This document shows, piece after piece, positions 1 through 8,753 of a stretch of DNA of 64,000 bases (position 1 is its first letter; each line of letters begins with the position of its first letter). The notes under the pieces are model-generated. The model had not been told where the DNA came from, ran no database searches, and worked only from the letters and a program-made list of their open reading frames with translations. Both the position numbers and the translations under genes were made by a program. This DNA is from CAMBRQ01 sp945870325 (GTDB taxonomy: Bacteria > Bacillota > Clostridia > Lachnospirales > Lachnospiraceae): assembly GCF_050313795.1 (NCBI RefSeq), contig NZ_JBNPMC010000013.1, forward strand, positions 14,853 to 78,852, in the 5' to 3' direction.

Positions 1-2
1 AT

Positions 3-1913
3 CTTCAGGTTGCGGCTTATCACATTATTGAGCAAGAACTGGCAGGTATTCTGCTGGCGAAGATTCAAAATGCACTGGACTATGATCGTACGCAAGTAGA
101 AGACGGAAGCGACGTTATTATTCCAATTGGAGATGTTTATAATACATTTATTAATAATGATATTCTGGACATGAATCATTTTGGCGAGGAAGATGCCGGT
201 ATTGCAGAAAAGGAAGTGAATGCAATATTTACTTCCCGAAAAGAAGAGGTATTGCAGCAGATCTCGGATATTCTTCAGGATTCAGGTGCAGCTGCTTATA
301 AGGATCAGCCAAAAGAATTCCAGGCATATCTGACATATATTGTTACCGAACTTCTGACCAGCAAAACCGGAATCCTTATGTCGGATGCCATTGATACCAG
401 TGATGAGACCTACAAGGCATGGAAAGATGATGAGACGATTAATGTCAACACTTATCTGAACTATGCAATCTCTAAGAACTGGATCAATACTTCTCTTTTA
501 AAAGAATATATGTCATCCGGCGGAGAATATTCCGATTCCAGCGAACTTTATCAGGGATTGACTGCCTATATTCTTGACTATATCAGTTCTGATAATAGTT
601 TTGACAAACTGATCTATCGGTACCTGATCCGATCAGGCGCGGTTACCGGACGCCAGGTATGCATGATCCTGTATGAACAGGAGATTCTGGACTATGATGA
701 AGGTCAGTATAACGGATTGAATTCCGGAAGTGTGAATGCTTATGATTTCGTTCGCGGCAAGATTGAAACCCTGGAGTTAACACCGGGACAGCTTGCCCTT
801 GAGCCTTGTACAGGTTCTCTGGTCATGACAGATACGAATACAGGTGAAGTTCTTGCCTGTGTATCTTACCCTGGCTTTGATAATAACCGGCTTGCCAATG
901 CGATGGACTCTAATTACTATAATAAACTGGTAACCGATCAGGCAAGACCGTTCTATAATAATGCTACGCAGGAGAAGACAGCCCCAGGTTCCACATATAA
1001 GCCACTGGTGGCTATCGCCGGTCTGACGGAAGGTGTGATTGATACGGGAACTTATCTTCCGTGTCACGGTGTCTATAAGAAGGTAACACCGAATCCAAGA
1101 TGCTGGATCTATCCGAATGCACATGGGAGTCTGGATGTATCTGGTGCAATTCAGAATTCCTGTAACAGTTTCTTCTATGAAGTGGGATATCGTCTGAGTC
1201 TTGAGAATACTGAGACGATACAGGATACGGAAGACGGCACGAATGAAACTGAGACGAGTGTTAATTTCTCCAGTGAACTGGGAACGGATACCCTGAAGAA
1301 ATATGCGGAAGCATTCGGACTTGGGCAGACTTCGGGATTAGAGATCTCTGAATCTGAGCCTCAGATCTCCAATGAGACCTCCGTAACGTCTGCAATTGGA
1401 CAGGGTAATAACAACTATACCACCAGCCAGCTGGCAAGATATATTACGGCAGTTGCCAACAAGGGAACTGTCTATAGTCTGACCTTGCTTGACAAAGTCA
1501 CTTCTGTGGACGGTGAAACAATCAAAAAATATGAACCGGAAGTTATCAACACCATCACGGATGTTGCAGATTCTTCCTGGACAGCAGTTCATACTGGTAT
1601 GAGAAATGTAGTAACCGTTGCCCATAGTGATATATTTGCAAAACTAATTGCAAGCGATGTAAAACTGTCTGGAAAGACAGGTACAGCACAACAGAGCGAA
1701 ACTCATCCGGACCACGGACTCTTTGTTGGCTTCGCGCCAAGTGATAGTCCCGAGGTGGCATTTGCGATCCGTATTGCTAACGGATACAGTTCTACCTATG
1801 CCGCTGAGATAGGGAATGATGTCATGGAGTACTATTATCAGATAACCCCGGCAGAGGAGATTCTCACCGGAACAGCAGCCAAGATAAGTGTAGGAGCGAC
1901 AGGAGGAGATTAA
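3..1913 (+). CDS. mrdA: Penicillin-binding protein 2 (class B transpeptidase), 5' partial
   Basis: Class B penicillin-binding protein, the transpeptidase that cross-links peptidoglycan during cell elongation. The frame is open from base 3, so the cytoplasmic tail, membrane anchor and part of the pedestal domain lie left of the window; the ATG at 171 is internal. All three transpeptidase motifs are visible: SxxK (STYK) at 990-1001, SxN (SCN) at 1158-1166 and KTG (in SGKTGTAQQ) at 1674-1682. minC starts 17 bases after the stop and rodA lies four genes on, which favours the RodA partner PBP2 over a septal FtsI or sporulation SpoVD. An Asp/Glu/Thr-rich insert between SxN and KTG (about 1200-1280) is probably a surface loop. 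Confidence 0.93.
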   Translation, partial: LQVAAYHIIEQELAGILLAKIQNALDYDRTQVEDGSDVIIPIGDVYNTFINNDILDMNHFGEEDAGIAEKEVNAIFTSRKEEVLQQISDILQDSGAAAYKDQPKEFQAYLTYIVTELLTSKTGILMSDAIDTSDETYKAWKDDETINVNTYLNYAISKNWINTSLLKEYMSSGGEYSDSSELYQGLTAYILDYISSDNSFDKLIYRYLIRSGAVTGRQVCMILYEQEILDYDEGQYNGLNSGSVNAYDFVRGKIETLELTPGQLALEPCTGSLVMTDTNTGEVLACVSYPGFDNNRLANAMDSNYYNKLVTDQARPFYNNATQEKTAPGSTYKPLVAIAGLTEGVIDTGTYLPCHGVYKKVTPNPRCWIYPNAHGSLDVSGAIQNSCNSFFYEVGYRLSLENTETIQDTEDGTNETETSVNFSSELGTDTLKKYAEAFGLGQTSGLEISESEPQISNETSVTSAIGQGNNNYTTSQLARYITAVANKGTVYSLTLLDKVTSVDGETIKKYEPEVINTITDVADSSWTAVHTGMRNVVTVAHSDIFAKLIASDVKLSGKTGTAQQSETHPDHGLFVGFAPSDSPEVAFAIRIANGYSSTYAAEIGNDVMEYYYQITPAEEILTGTAAKISVGATGGD

Positions 1914-1930
1914 GGAAGGGATGAGCATGT

Positions 1931-2521
1931 GTGAAAGATGCGGTACTCATTAAGAGTAACAGATACGGCATTACTATTTACTTTGATCCGGACATGCCCT
2001 ATGAGGAACTGGTGATGGAAGTAAAAAAGAAGTTTCAGTCTTCGGCACATTTTTTCAATCATGCTGAGATGGCAGTGGAATTCGAAGGCCGTGCTTTCAC
2101 AAAAGAAGAAGAGCAGCTGATGACAGAAGTCATTCAGGATGCAGCCAAGATACAGATCTTATGCATCATTGAGAAGAATACTTATACAGAACAGATCCAC
2201 AAACGAATGCTGGACGAAAGCCTGGAAGCCATTCATGAAAGAGACGGCCAGTTCTATAAAGGTACGCTAAGAGGAAGACAGATTCTGGAATCTGAGACAA
2301 GCATTGTAGTTGTTGGAGATATCGAAGAGGGTGCCACCATCGTATCGAAGGGCAATATCGTAGTGACCGGCACCATCTACGGAACTGCCATTGCAGGAGT
2401 ATCCGGCAATTATGATGCCGTCATAGCAGCAAACCATATGGAGCCTAAGAGGCTTCGTATCGGAGATATTGAAGTCAAACCAGTTATAGGAGGAAGTTAT
2501 TCATGGGCGAAGTTATTGTAA
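1931..2521 (+). CDS. minC: Septum site-determining protein MinC
   Basis: Inhibitor of FtsZ polymerisation that, with MinD, blocks division away from mid-cell. 196 aa. The C-terminal beta-helix domain that binds MinD is clear from about residue 106 to the end, starting at GTLRGRQILES with regularly spaced Gly/Val turns; the N-terminal FtsZ-inhibiting domain (residues 1-100) is recognisable only by length and position. The start is GTG, set by AAGGAAGGG at 1912-1920, which overlaps the mrdA stop; nearby ATGs at 1921 and 1927 are out of frame. The 3' end overlaps minD by 19 bases, suggesting translational coupling. Confidence 0.92.
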   Translation: MKDAVLIKSNRYGITIYFDPDMPYEELVMEVKKKFQSSAHFFNHAEMAVEFEGRAFTKEEEQLMTEVIQDAAKIQILCIIEKNTYTEQIHKRMLDESLEAIHERDGQFYKGTLRGRQILESETSIVVVGDIEEGATIVSKGNIVVTGTIYGTAIAGVSGNYDAVIAANHMEPKRLRIGDIEVKPVIGGSYSWAKLL

Positions 2522-3294
2522 TTACATCAGGAAAAGGCGGTGTCGGCAAGACAACGACAACGGCAAATATAGGAGCAGGATTATCCAAATTCGACAAAAA
2601 AGTAGTTGTGATTGATACAGATCTCGGTCTTCGTAATCTTGATGTGGTTATGGGTCTTGAGAATTTGATCGTCTATAACCTGGTAGATGTGATAGAAGGT
2701 ACCTGCCGTTTGAAACAGGCGCTGATCCGGGATAAGCGTTATGAGAATCTCTACCTGCTTCCGTCTGCACAGACGAAGGATAAGACGGCAATCTCTCCCG
2801 GACAGATGAAGAAACTCACATCCGAATTAAAAGAAGAATTCGATTACATACTTCTGGATTGTCCGGCGGGAATCGAACAGGGATTCCAGAACGCAATTGC
2901 GGGTGCTGACCGTGCAATTATTGTCACTACTCCAGAAGTATCGGCAATCCGAGATGCTGACAGGATCATTGGTCTTCTTGAAAGCAACCAGTTAAGAAAA
3001 ATCGACTTGATCATCAACCGTATCCGCATGGATATGGTGAAACGTGGCGATATGATGTCCGTGGACGATGTAACCGAGATACTTGCTGTGCCTTTGATCG
3101 GAGCACTGCCGGATGATGAGCAGGTAGTCATCGGTACCAACCAGGGTGAACCTGTAGTAGGACTCGATTCTAAGGCAGGTACGGCATATATGAATATCTG
3201 TAAGCGTATTATGGGCATAGATGTCCCATTCATGGAACTTGACAGCAGTACCGGGCTTCTTTCTAAGTTGACACATCTCTTCAAAAAAGATTAG
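2503..3294 (+). CDS. minD: Septum site-determining protein MinD (ATPase)
   Basis: Membrane-associated ATPase of the Min system; recruits MinC and is released from the membrane by MinE. 263 aa. It has the deviant Walker A of the MinD/ParA class (KGGVGKT, residues 11-17, with the signature Lys before the glycines), a Walker B-type DYILLDCPAG, and a C-terminal amphipathic helix (LLSKLTHLFKKD) typical of membrane targeting. AGGAGG precedes the ATG by 8 bases, inside the end of minC. The minC-minD-minE order is that of Min systems using MinE rather than the MinJ/DivIVA set. Confidence 0.96.
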   Translation: MGEVIVITSGKGGVGKTTTTANIGAGLSKFDKKVVVIDTDLGLRNLDVVMGLENLIVYNLVDVIEGTCRLKQALIRDKRYENLYLLPSAQTKDKTAISPGQMKKLTSELKEEFDYILLDCPAGIEQGFQNAIAGADRAIIVTTPEVSAIRDADRIIGLLESNQLRKIDLIINRIRMDMVKRGDMMSVDDVTEILAVPLIGALPDDEQVVIGTNQGEPVVGLDSKAGTAYMNICKRIMGIDVPFMELDSSTGLLSKLTHLFKKD

Positions 3295-3305
3295 GAGGAT
3301 GTGTA

Positions 3306-3518
3306 ATGCTAAGAAAATCTTCAGTCTCAATTGCCAAGAACCGGCTTCGGGCACTGGTCATCTCAGACCGTGTCAGTTGTACGCCGGATGCTTATGATAA
3401 CATATGCAGGGAACTATATGAAGCACTTTCCAAATATATGGAACTTACAGAAGAAGATTTTCAGGTGGATATTAACCGGACACAAGTAGTAATTACATTT
3501 GCAGGAGAAGAAACGTGA
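3306..3518 (+). CDS. minE: Cell division topological specificity factor MinE
   Basis: Activator of the MinD ATPase that drives pole-to-pole patterning. At 70 aa it is shorter than the roughly 85-90 aa usual for MinE, but it keeps the N-terminal MinD-contact segment (SVSIAKNRLRALVISDR) and a C-terminal half resembling the dimerisation domain (ISDRVSCTPD onward, ending in an ITFAG strand). AGGAGG lies 6 bases before the ATG. The stop overlaps the GTG start of rodA by 4 bases (GTGA). Position directly after minD makes the call firm despite the length. Confidence 0.93.
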   Translation: MLRKSSVSIAKNRLRALVISDRVSCTPDAYDNICRELYEALSKYMELTEEDFQVDINRTQVVITFAGEET

Positions 3519-4639
3519 GATTACCTAGATTTACAAAATTGTACCATTTAAAAGATTATAAATTCAGCCTGGTAATTGCCGTTTTGGCAATCTCTATACT
3601 GGGGGTATTTGTTGTCGGCAGTGCCAAAGCAATCTATCAGCCAAAACAGATATTGGGCGTAGTCATCGGATTCATTGTAATGGTGATTGTATCTTTGATT
3701 GATTATATCTGGATCACGAACTTTTACTGGCTGATCTATGTCTTTGCAATCGCGATTCTGGGAGCTGTTATCCCATTCGGCGAGTCTGTTAATGGTGCGA
3801 AGAGATGGATCAATCTGGGATTTACGACTTTTCAGCCTTCAGAACTTGCCAAGATCCTATTAATTATATTTTTTGCCAAATTCATCATGGAGCATGAAGA
3901 AGATCTTAACGATAAAGTGACTCTGCTCAAGTATGCTATTTTATCAGGTATTCCGCTGGTATTGATTGTAATAGAACCTAATCTGTCAACGACCATATGT
4001 ACAACGCTCGTTATCTGTCTTATGATCTACGTAGGCGGATTAAGTTATAAATTTATCGGAACAGTATTGATCATCCTGGTTCCGGTAGCAATTATCTTCT
4101 TAAGTATTGTTGTGCAGCCAAACCAGGTAATTCTCAAAGATTATCAGCAGAAGCGTATTCTGGCATTCTTAGAGCCAGAGAAATATGCCAGTGATGAGGC
4201 TTATCAACAGAAGAACTCGGTTATGGCAATTGGCTCCGGTCAGCTGACTGGAAAAGGACTTAATAATAATACAACGACCTCCGTAAAGAATGGTAATTTT
4301 ATCTTAGAGCCTCAGACGGACTTTATCTTTGCAATTGTTGGTGAAGAACTTGGTTTTGTAGGAAGTTGTATAGTTATTGCTTTATTATTATTAATTGTGA
4401 TACAATGTATTTTGATAGGAATACGATCGCAAGACATGGCTGGGAGGATTATTTGCTGCGGGGTAGGCGGACTGATTGGGGTCCAGAGTTTCATTAATAT
4501 CGGGGTTGCCACGCAGATACTTCCGAATACCGGAGTGCCCCTCCCGTTTGTAAGTTATGGACTGACTTCATTAGTGAGTCTGTATATAGGAATTGGTCTT
4601 GTATTAAATGTCGGGCTACAGCCGAAAAAATATCAGTAA
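3515..4639 (+). CDS. rodA: Rod shape-determining protein RodA (SEDS glycosyltransferase)
   Basis: Multispanning membrane peptidoglycan polymerase of the SEDS family (RodA/FtsW/SpoVE), which works with a class B PBP. 374 aa with about ten hydrophobic segments. Diagnostic motifs are NGAKRWINLG followed by QPSELAK in the first half, and the conserved GVPLPFVSYG near the C-terminus. Start is GTG, overlapping the minE stop. I call RodA rather than FtsW because PBP2 opens the same operon, but sequence alone does not fully separate SEDS subtypes. Confidence 0.9.
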   Translation: MRLPRFTKLYHLKDYKFSLVIAVLAISILGVFVVGSAKAIYQPKQILGVVIGFIVMVIVSLIDYIWITNFYWLIYVFAIAILGAVIPFGESVNGAKRWINLGFTTFQPSELAKILLIIFFAKFIMEHEEDLNDKVTLLKYAILSGIPLVLIVIEPNLSTTICTTLVICLMIYVGGLSYKFIGTVLIILVPVAIIFLSIVVQPNQVILKDYQQKRILAFLEPEKYASDEAYQQKNSVMAIGSGQLTGKGLNNNTTTSVKNGNFILEPQTDFIFAIVGEELGFVGSCIVIALLLLIVIQCILIGIRSQDMAGRIICCGVGGLIGVQSFINIGVATQILPNTGVPLPFVSYGLTSLVSLYIGIGLVLNVGLQPKKYQ

Positions 4640-4651
4640 GGAGTGAAGACG

Positions 4652-5047
4652 ATGAACATAGGACTGATAGCACATGATTCAAAAAAGACTTTGATGCAGA
4701 ATTTCTGTATTGCATATAGAGGAATCTTAAGCAAGCATAATCTATATGCGACTGGTACGACCGGCCGACTGATTGAGGAGGTTACGAATCTGAATGTCCA
4801 CAAATATCTTGCAGGACCATTAGGCGGCAAGCAGCAGTTGGGCGCACAGATTGCACAGAATGATATTGATGCCCTCATCTTTTTAAGAGAGCCGAATAAT
4901 CCGAAACCGCACGAACCAGATGTCAACGATGTTATCCGCCTTTGTGATATGTACAATATTCCAATGGCATCGAACCTTGCAACAGCGGAATTGATTATAT
5001 TAGCAATTGACAGAGGGGATCTTGATTGGCGTGAAATGTATCGGTAG
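4652..5047 (+). CDS. mgsA: Methylglyoxal synthase-like protein with altered active site
   Basis: Homologue of methylglyoxal synthase, which converts dihydroxyacetone phosphate to methylglyoxal. 131 aa, starting at the ATG 8 bases after AAGGAG (4638-4643); the in-frame GTG at 4643 overlaps that site and is rejected. The fold signature is clear: AHD (7-9), YATGTTG (32-38), GPLGG (55-59), HEPDV (87-91). Key residues differ from the Escherichia coli enzyme: the catalytic base Asp71 (GGDQQ) is Lys60 here (GGKQQ), and Asp91 is Glu80; Asp101 is kept as Asp90 and His98 as His87. The family is certain; methylglyoxal synthase activity is not. Last but one gene of the shape operon. Confidence 0.82.
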   Translation: MNIGLIAHDSKKTLMQNFCIAYRGILSKHNLYATGTTGRLIEEVTNLNVHKYLAGPLGGKQQLGAQIAQNDIDALIFLREPNNPKPHEPDVNDVIRLCDMYNIPMASNLATAELIILAIDRGDLDWREMYR

Positions 5048-6008
5048 ATTAAGCAAACTGGCAATTCTATTGTTTGCGATCACCATTCTGACCTCAGGAT
5101 GTGGGAAAAAACAAGAAGAAGTTGCTGTGACTTACGAGACAAAGAATTATAATACAAGTTTATATGAAGCAGAATTATTTGCCAGCGATCTTTGTGTGGC
5201 CTCTGCAGATATTGCACTTGAAGGTGCTCCTGAGACAACAGGGCTTCATGCAGCAGCCTTATTCGATGTAAATAATAAAAAGACGGATTTTGCATATCGT
5301 GTCCATGAACGTCTGTATCCGGCAAGCACCACGAAGATCATGACAGCATTGGTTGCTATCAAGAATGCTGATCTGTCTGATATTGTCACTGTATCTTCAG
5401 CAGCAGATGTTAATACTTTTGCAGCGGATGAATCGACTTGCGGGATTCATGTCGGAGATCAGATGACGCTTTTGGATCTGCTATATGGGCTGCTTCTGCA
5501 ATCCGGGAATGATAATGCGGTTGCAATTGCAGAGCACGTCGGCGGGAGCGTAGAGAATTTTGTACAGATGATGAATGATGAGGCTCAGAATCTGATGGCT
5601 ACGAATACACATTTTGTGAATTCCAATGGGCTTCATAACAATAATCATTATACAACAGCATATGATCTTTATCTTATCTTTAATGAATGCATCAAATATG
5701 ACGAGTTTATACAAATGATTCAGGCTGATTCTTATACTGCAGACATTACTGCGGCAGACGGCACCGTTCGCCAGGATACTTGGGAGCCGACGAATTTCTA
5801 TGCTACAGGGGAGGCTGCGCTTCCTGAGAATGCAACCATTATTGGAGGTAAGACAGGTACTACCAGCCTTGCGGGAAATTGTCTGATTCTTCTTGAAAAG
5901 GATGCTAATGATAATCCCTATATTTCGATTGTAATGGGTGCAGACACCAAAGCCTTATTATATCAGGATATGACCGCACTGATTAATGGAATACCAACAA
6001 ATGAATAA
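5031..6008 (+). CDS. dacA: D-alanyl-D-alanine carboxypeptidase (S11 family, probable lipoprotein)
   Basis: Trims the terminal D-Ala from peptidoglycan pentapeptides outside the membrane. About 325 aa from the GTG at 5031, which follows AGAGGGGA by 11 bases and overlaps the mgsA end; TTG at 5007 and 5022 are in-frame alternatives. The N-terminus is a signal peptide ending ILTSGC-GKK; Cys24 suggests lipid attachment, though Thr at -3 is a weak lipobox. The S11 triad is complete: SxxK in STTKIM, SxN in SGNDNAV, and KTG in GGKTGTTS. It lacks the C-terminal PBP5 beta-domain and membrane helix, consistent with a lipid anchor instead. Confidence 0.88.
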   Translation: MKCIGRLSKLAILLFAITILTSGCGKKQEEVAVTYETKNYNTSLYEAELFASDLCVASADIALEGAPETTGLHAAALFDVNNKKTDFAYRVHERLYPASTTKIMTALVAIKNADLSDIVTVSSAADVNTFAADESTCGIHVGDQMTLLDLLYGLLLQSGNDNAVAIAEHVGGSVENFVQMMNDEAQNLMATNTHFVNSNGLHNNNHYTTAYDLYLIFNECIKYDEFIQMIQADSYTADITAADGTVRQDTWEPTNFYATGEAALPENATIIGGKTGTTSLAGNCLILLEKDANDNPYISIVMGADTKALLYQDMTALINGIPTNE

Positions 6009-6016
6009 TATAGTTA

Positions 6017-6050
6017 GAGGGGCATCTCACATGGGATACCCCTCTTGCTT
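6017..6050 (+). terminator. Terminator-like hairpin after dacA
   Basis: Inverted repeat GAGGGGCATC (6017-6026) and GATACCCCTC (6035-6044), one mismatch, 8-base loop, followed by TTGCTTG. It closes the cell-shape operon. A second smaller hairpin, GGAAC/GTTCC (6058-6062/6068-6072) followed by TTTT, lies just beyond and may also serve the convergent DUF378 gene. Confidence 0.65.
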
Positions 6051-6084
6051 GTAACCTGGAACATTCGGTTCCTTTTGTTACAGA

Positions 6085-6285
6085 TTATGAATTGCTGGCA
6101 ATTCTTCCATACAGACTAATAAGATACAGACCGCATAAGCCAACAAGGGTATATATAATGCGGGAAAGCCAGGAGAGATTACCGAATAGAAACGCAACAA
6201 GATCGAAACGGAATATTCCGACTAAGAGCCAGTTGATTGCTCCTATAATTACGATTGTCAAAGCGGTATTATCAAACCATTTCAT
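6085..6285 (-). CDS. DUF378 family small membrane protein
   Basis: 66-aa protein with two hydrophobic helices (about residues 7-27 and 38-60) and the NWLLVGIF and GLCGLY motifs that mark the DUF378 family. Function unknown; such proteins are small integral membrane proteins. ATG is preceded by AGGAGG with 8-base spacing. It stands alone, convergent with dacA and divergent from the radical SAM gene at 6369. Confidence 0.85.
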   Translation of the reverse strand: MKWFDNTALTIVIIGAINWLLVGIFRFDLVAFLFGNLSWLSRIIYTLVGLCGLYLISLYGRIASNS

Positions 6286-6368
6286 ATTAATGTCCTCCTT
6301 TTGTCATGCTACCCTTAGTATGGCAGATACACATATAATTATACATTCTGAAAGGAAGATTTTATCAG

Positions 6369-7331
6369 ATGAAAGAAAAAATGCCATATTATCCGTATTC
6401 TGAATATTTGAAAAATAAGTATGGCGAGAAAGTATACAAACTGCCGGTCAATCTTCCGGTAAGCTGTCCGAATCGTAAATCAGGAACTGGCTGCACTTTT
6501 TGTTCCCCAAGCGGCACCGGTTTTGAAGCCATGGACTGCCAGACTTCCGTCCATGAACAGTTAGAAAAGACAAAAGAGCATATTGAACGCCGCTATCATG
6601 CGCATAAGTTTATTGCATATTTTCAAAATTATACCAATACATATCTTGCGCCTGATCGATTCGCCGTTTATATGGAAGAAGCCGCGCAAGTTTCTGATAT
6701 TGTAGAGATTGCAGTATCTACACGGCCAGATTGTATCACCTTTGAATATCTGGAAATCCTTAAGCGAATCTCCAACCGGTACGGAATTGCAATTACCATT
6801 GAACTTGGCCTTCAGACCAGTAATTGTCATACTTTAATGAATATACGACGGGGGCATACACTGGCAGAGTTCATAGACGCAGTTCTCATGATACAGCCTT
6901 ATGGATTCGACCTATGTGCACACGTAATACTGAATCTTCCGGGAGATGATCTGACAGATGCTATTGAGACAGCGAAGATTCTATCTGCACTAAGGGTTCA
7001 GATTGTCAAAGCACATTCTCTTTATATTGCGAAAAACACACAGTTGTGCGATGACTTTGAAAATGGTACAATAACGTTATGCTCAAAAGAGGAATATCTA
7101 AAAAGACTGGCAGCATTCCTGGAACATCTGAATCCTGTAATTGCTGTAGAGCGCCTATTCAGCCGCATTCCTGAGAAAGATGCTGTATTCTGCAACTGGG
7201 GAATGAGTTGGTGGAAACTGCGGGATGAACTTCTGGAACTCATGGAAGAACACGGAAGTTATCAGGGACGAAGATTCCATTACCTGAATGGTGCAGCGCT
7301 TCAGTCTTTGGATTCTCAAGCAGATAACTAA
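6369..7331 (+). CDS. Radical SAM protein, TIGR01212/YhcC family
   Basis: 320-aa radical SAM enzyme of the YhcC family, of unknown substrate. It opens with the family-typical PYSEYLKNKYGEKVYKLPVN segment, followed by the Cys triad of the [4Fe-4S] cluster in the long-spacing form C-x8-C-x2-C (CPNRKSGTGCTFC). The central YFQNYTNTYLAP and NLPGDD segments are also typical. ATG at 6369 follows AAAGGAAG by about 10 bases. Monocistronic by spacing; the next gene begins 30 bases later with its own strong ribosome site. Confidence 0.88.
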   Translation: MKEKMPYYPYSEYLKNKYGEKVYKLPVNLPVSCPNRKSGTGCTFCSPSGTGFEAMDCQTSVHEQLEKTKEHIERRYHAHKFIAYFQNYTNTYLAPDRFAVYMEEAAQVSDIVEIAVSTRPDCITFEYLEILKRISNRYGIAITIELGLQTSNCHTLMNIRRGHTLAEFIDAVLMIQPYGFDLCAHVILNLPGDDLTDAIETAKILSALRVQIVKAHSLYIAKNTQLCDDFENGTITLCSKEEYLKRLAAFLEHLNPVIAVERLFSRIPEKDAVFCNWGMSWWKLRDELLELMEEHGSYQGRRFHYLNGAALQSLDSQADN

Positions 7332-7361
7332 TCAGACTATTAACAACAGGAGGCTATATTA

Positions 7362-8738
7362 TTGGCTGATAACAAATTGACGAATATACAGGTTTATCGT
7401 AAAAAATGGAATATTAATATTGGAATCATTATCTTCGGAGTGGTATTCATCTATCTGATCGTGACAGTTCTTATGTACCTGACCGGTAATCATGTATCTG
7501 CTTACGAAGTACGCGAAGGTTCCATTCTAAAGGACAACGCATATACCGGAATTATTCTTAGAGATGAGATGGTGGTACAATCCGATACAGGTGGTTATGT
7601 TAATTATTTTGCCCTGGAGGGCAGCAAAGTAGGCGCCAAGACGAGAGTATATTCCATATCCGATAAAAAATTGGAATTCGAAGATTCCACTACGGAAGAA
7701 TCGCAAGAATTATCTTCTGAGGAACAGGCGGCACTGTTGATCAAGACTCAGTCTTTTACGGAGAATTTTAAAGATCAGCAGTTTAGCGATGTCTATACGC
7801 TGAAGAATAATATCACAACTGTGCTGGAGAGCAAATCCAACCAAAGCCGCCAGGCTCAGTTAGATGCCATGGCAGTTCAGGAGGGTGGAGGTCTTCAGAT
7901 CCACTCTGCCGCATCAGATGGAATTATTATCTATGCTACGGACGGGTACGAGACCACAACGGCAGATGATGTGACAGAGGATATGATTGCCAAAAAAGAC
8001 TATGAGAAGATTAGCCTTGGAAATAATGCCAAGATAAAGGCAGGCGATCCCGTGTACAAATTAATCCGGGCAAATTCATGGTCTATCGCGATTCTGCTGG
8101 ATGACGATACTGCCACGCAACTGAAAGATACAACTTCTGTGAAGGTGCGTTTCTCCAAAGATAACGAGACAGCGCAGGCAGGTTTTTCCATAAAAAATAA
8201 AAAAGATGCTAAGATCGGTATCCTGTCTTTTGACAGTTCCATGATCCGTTATGCAGAAGAACGTTATCTGGATCTTGAACTGATTCTGGAAGATCAGTCT
8301 GGTCTGAAGATACCAAAGTCTTCCGTCGTGAATAAAGAATTCTATCTGATCTCGGAAGATTATCTTACTCAGGGCGGCAACAGTAAGGAAGACGGTGTAC
8401 TGGTAGATACCGGAAAGGATAATCCGGAATTTCAAAGTGTAGAGATCTACGACCGTGATGAAGAAGCCGGTAAGGTGTATCTGGATGCCAATGCTTTTGA
8501 TAAAGATACTGTCCTGGTAAAACCAGATTCATCCGACACATGCCGTCTGAATAAGACAGAAAGTATAGAAGGCGTATACAATATTAACAAGGGCTATGCA
8601 GTATTCAAACAAGTAAACATCCTATGTGAAAGCGATGATTATTATATCGTGGAATCAGGGAATACATACGGACTTTCTAACTATGACCATATTGCGCTAT
8701 ATGGAGAAGATGTCCGTGAAAATGATGTCGTATTTTAA
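7362..8738 (+). CDS. Single-pass membrane protein, HlyD/adaptor-like
   Basis: 458-aa protein with a short cytoplasmic N-terminus, one membrane helix (about residues 18-41) and a long extracellular region. The early part (YEVREGSILKDNAYTGIILRDEMVV and GGYVNYFALEGSKV) resembles the lipoyl-like half of HlyD-type adaptors, and a second such half lies near residues 180-240. No partner transporter is nearby. Start is TTG at 7362, fixed by AGGAGG 8 bases upstream. It heads the yggS-sepF-ylmH-lspA series, a place where other Firmicutes carry ylmD, so a role in the envelope near the division site is possible but inferred. Confidence 0.65.
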   Translation: MADNKLTNIQVYRKKWNINIGIIIFGVVFIYLIVTVLMYLTGNHVSAYEVREGSILKDNAYTGIILRDEMVVQSDTGGYVNYFALEGSKVGAKTRVYSISDKKLEFEDSTTEESQELSSEEQAALLIKTQSFTENFKDQQFSDVYTLKNNITTVLESKSNQSRQAQLDAMAVQEGGGLQIHSAASDGIIIYATDGYETTTADDVTEDMIAKKDYEKISLGNNAKIKAGDPVYKLIRANSWSIAILLDDDTATQLKDTTSVKVRFSKDNETAQAGFSIKNKKDAKIGILSFDSSMIRYAEERYLDLELILEDQSGLKIPKSSVVNKEFYLISEDYLTQGGNSKEDGVLVDTGKDNPEFQSVEIYDRDEEAGKVYLDANAFDKDTVLVKPDSSDTCRLNKTESIEGVYNINKGYAVFKQVNILCESDDYYIVESGNTYGLSNYDHIALYGEDVRENDVVF

Positions 8739-8753
8739 GAAGGAGTGATAATC

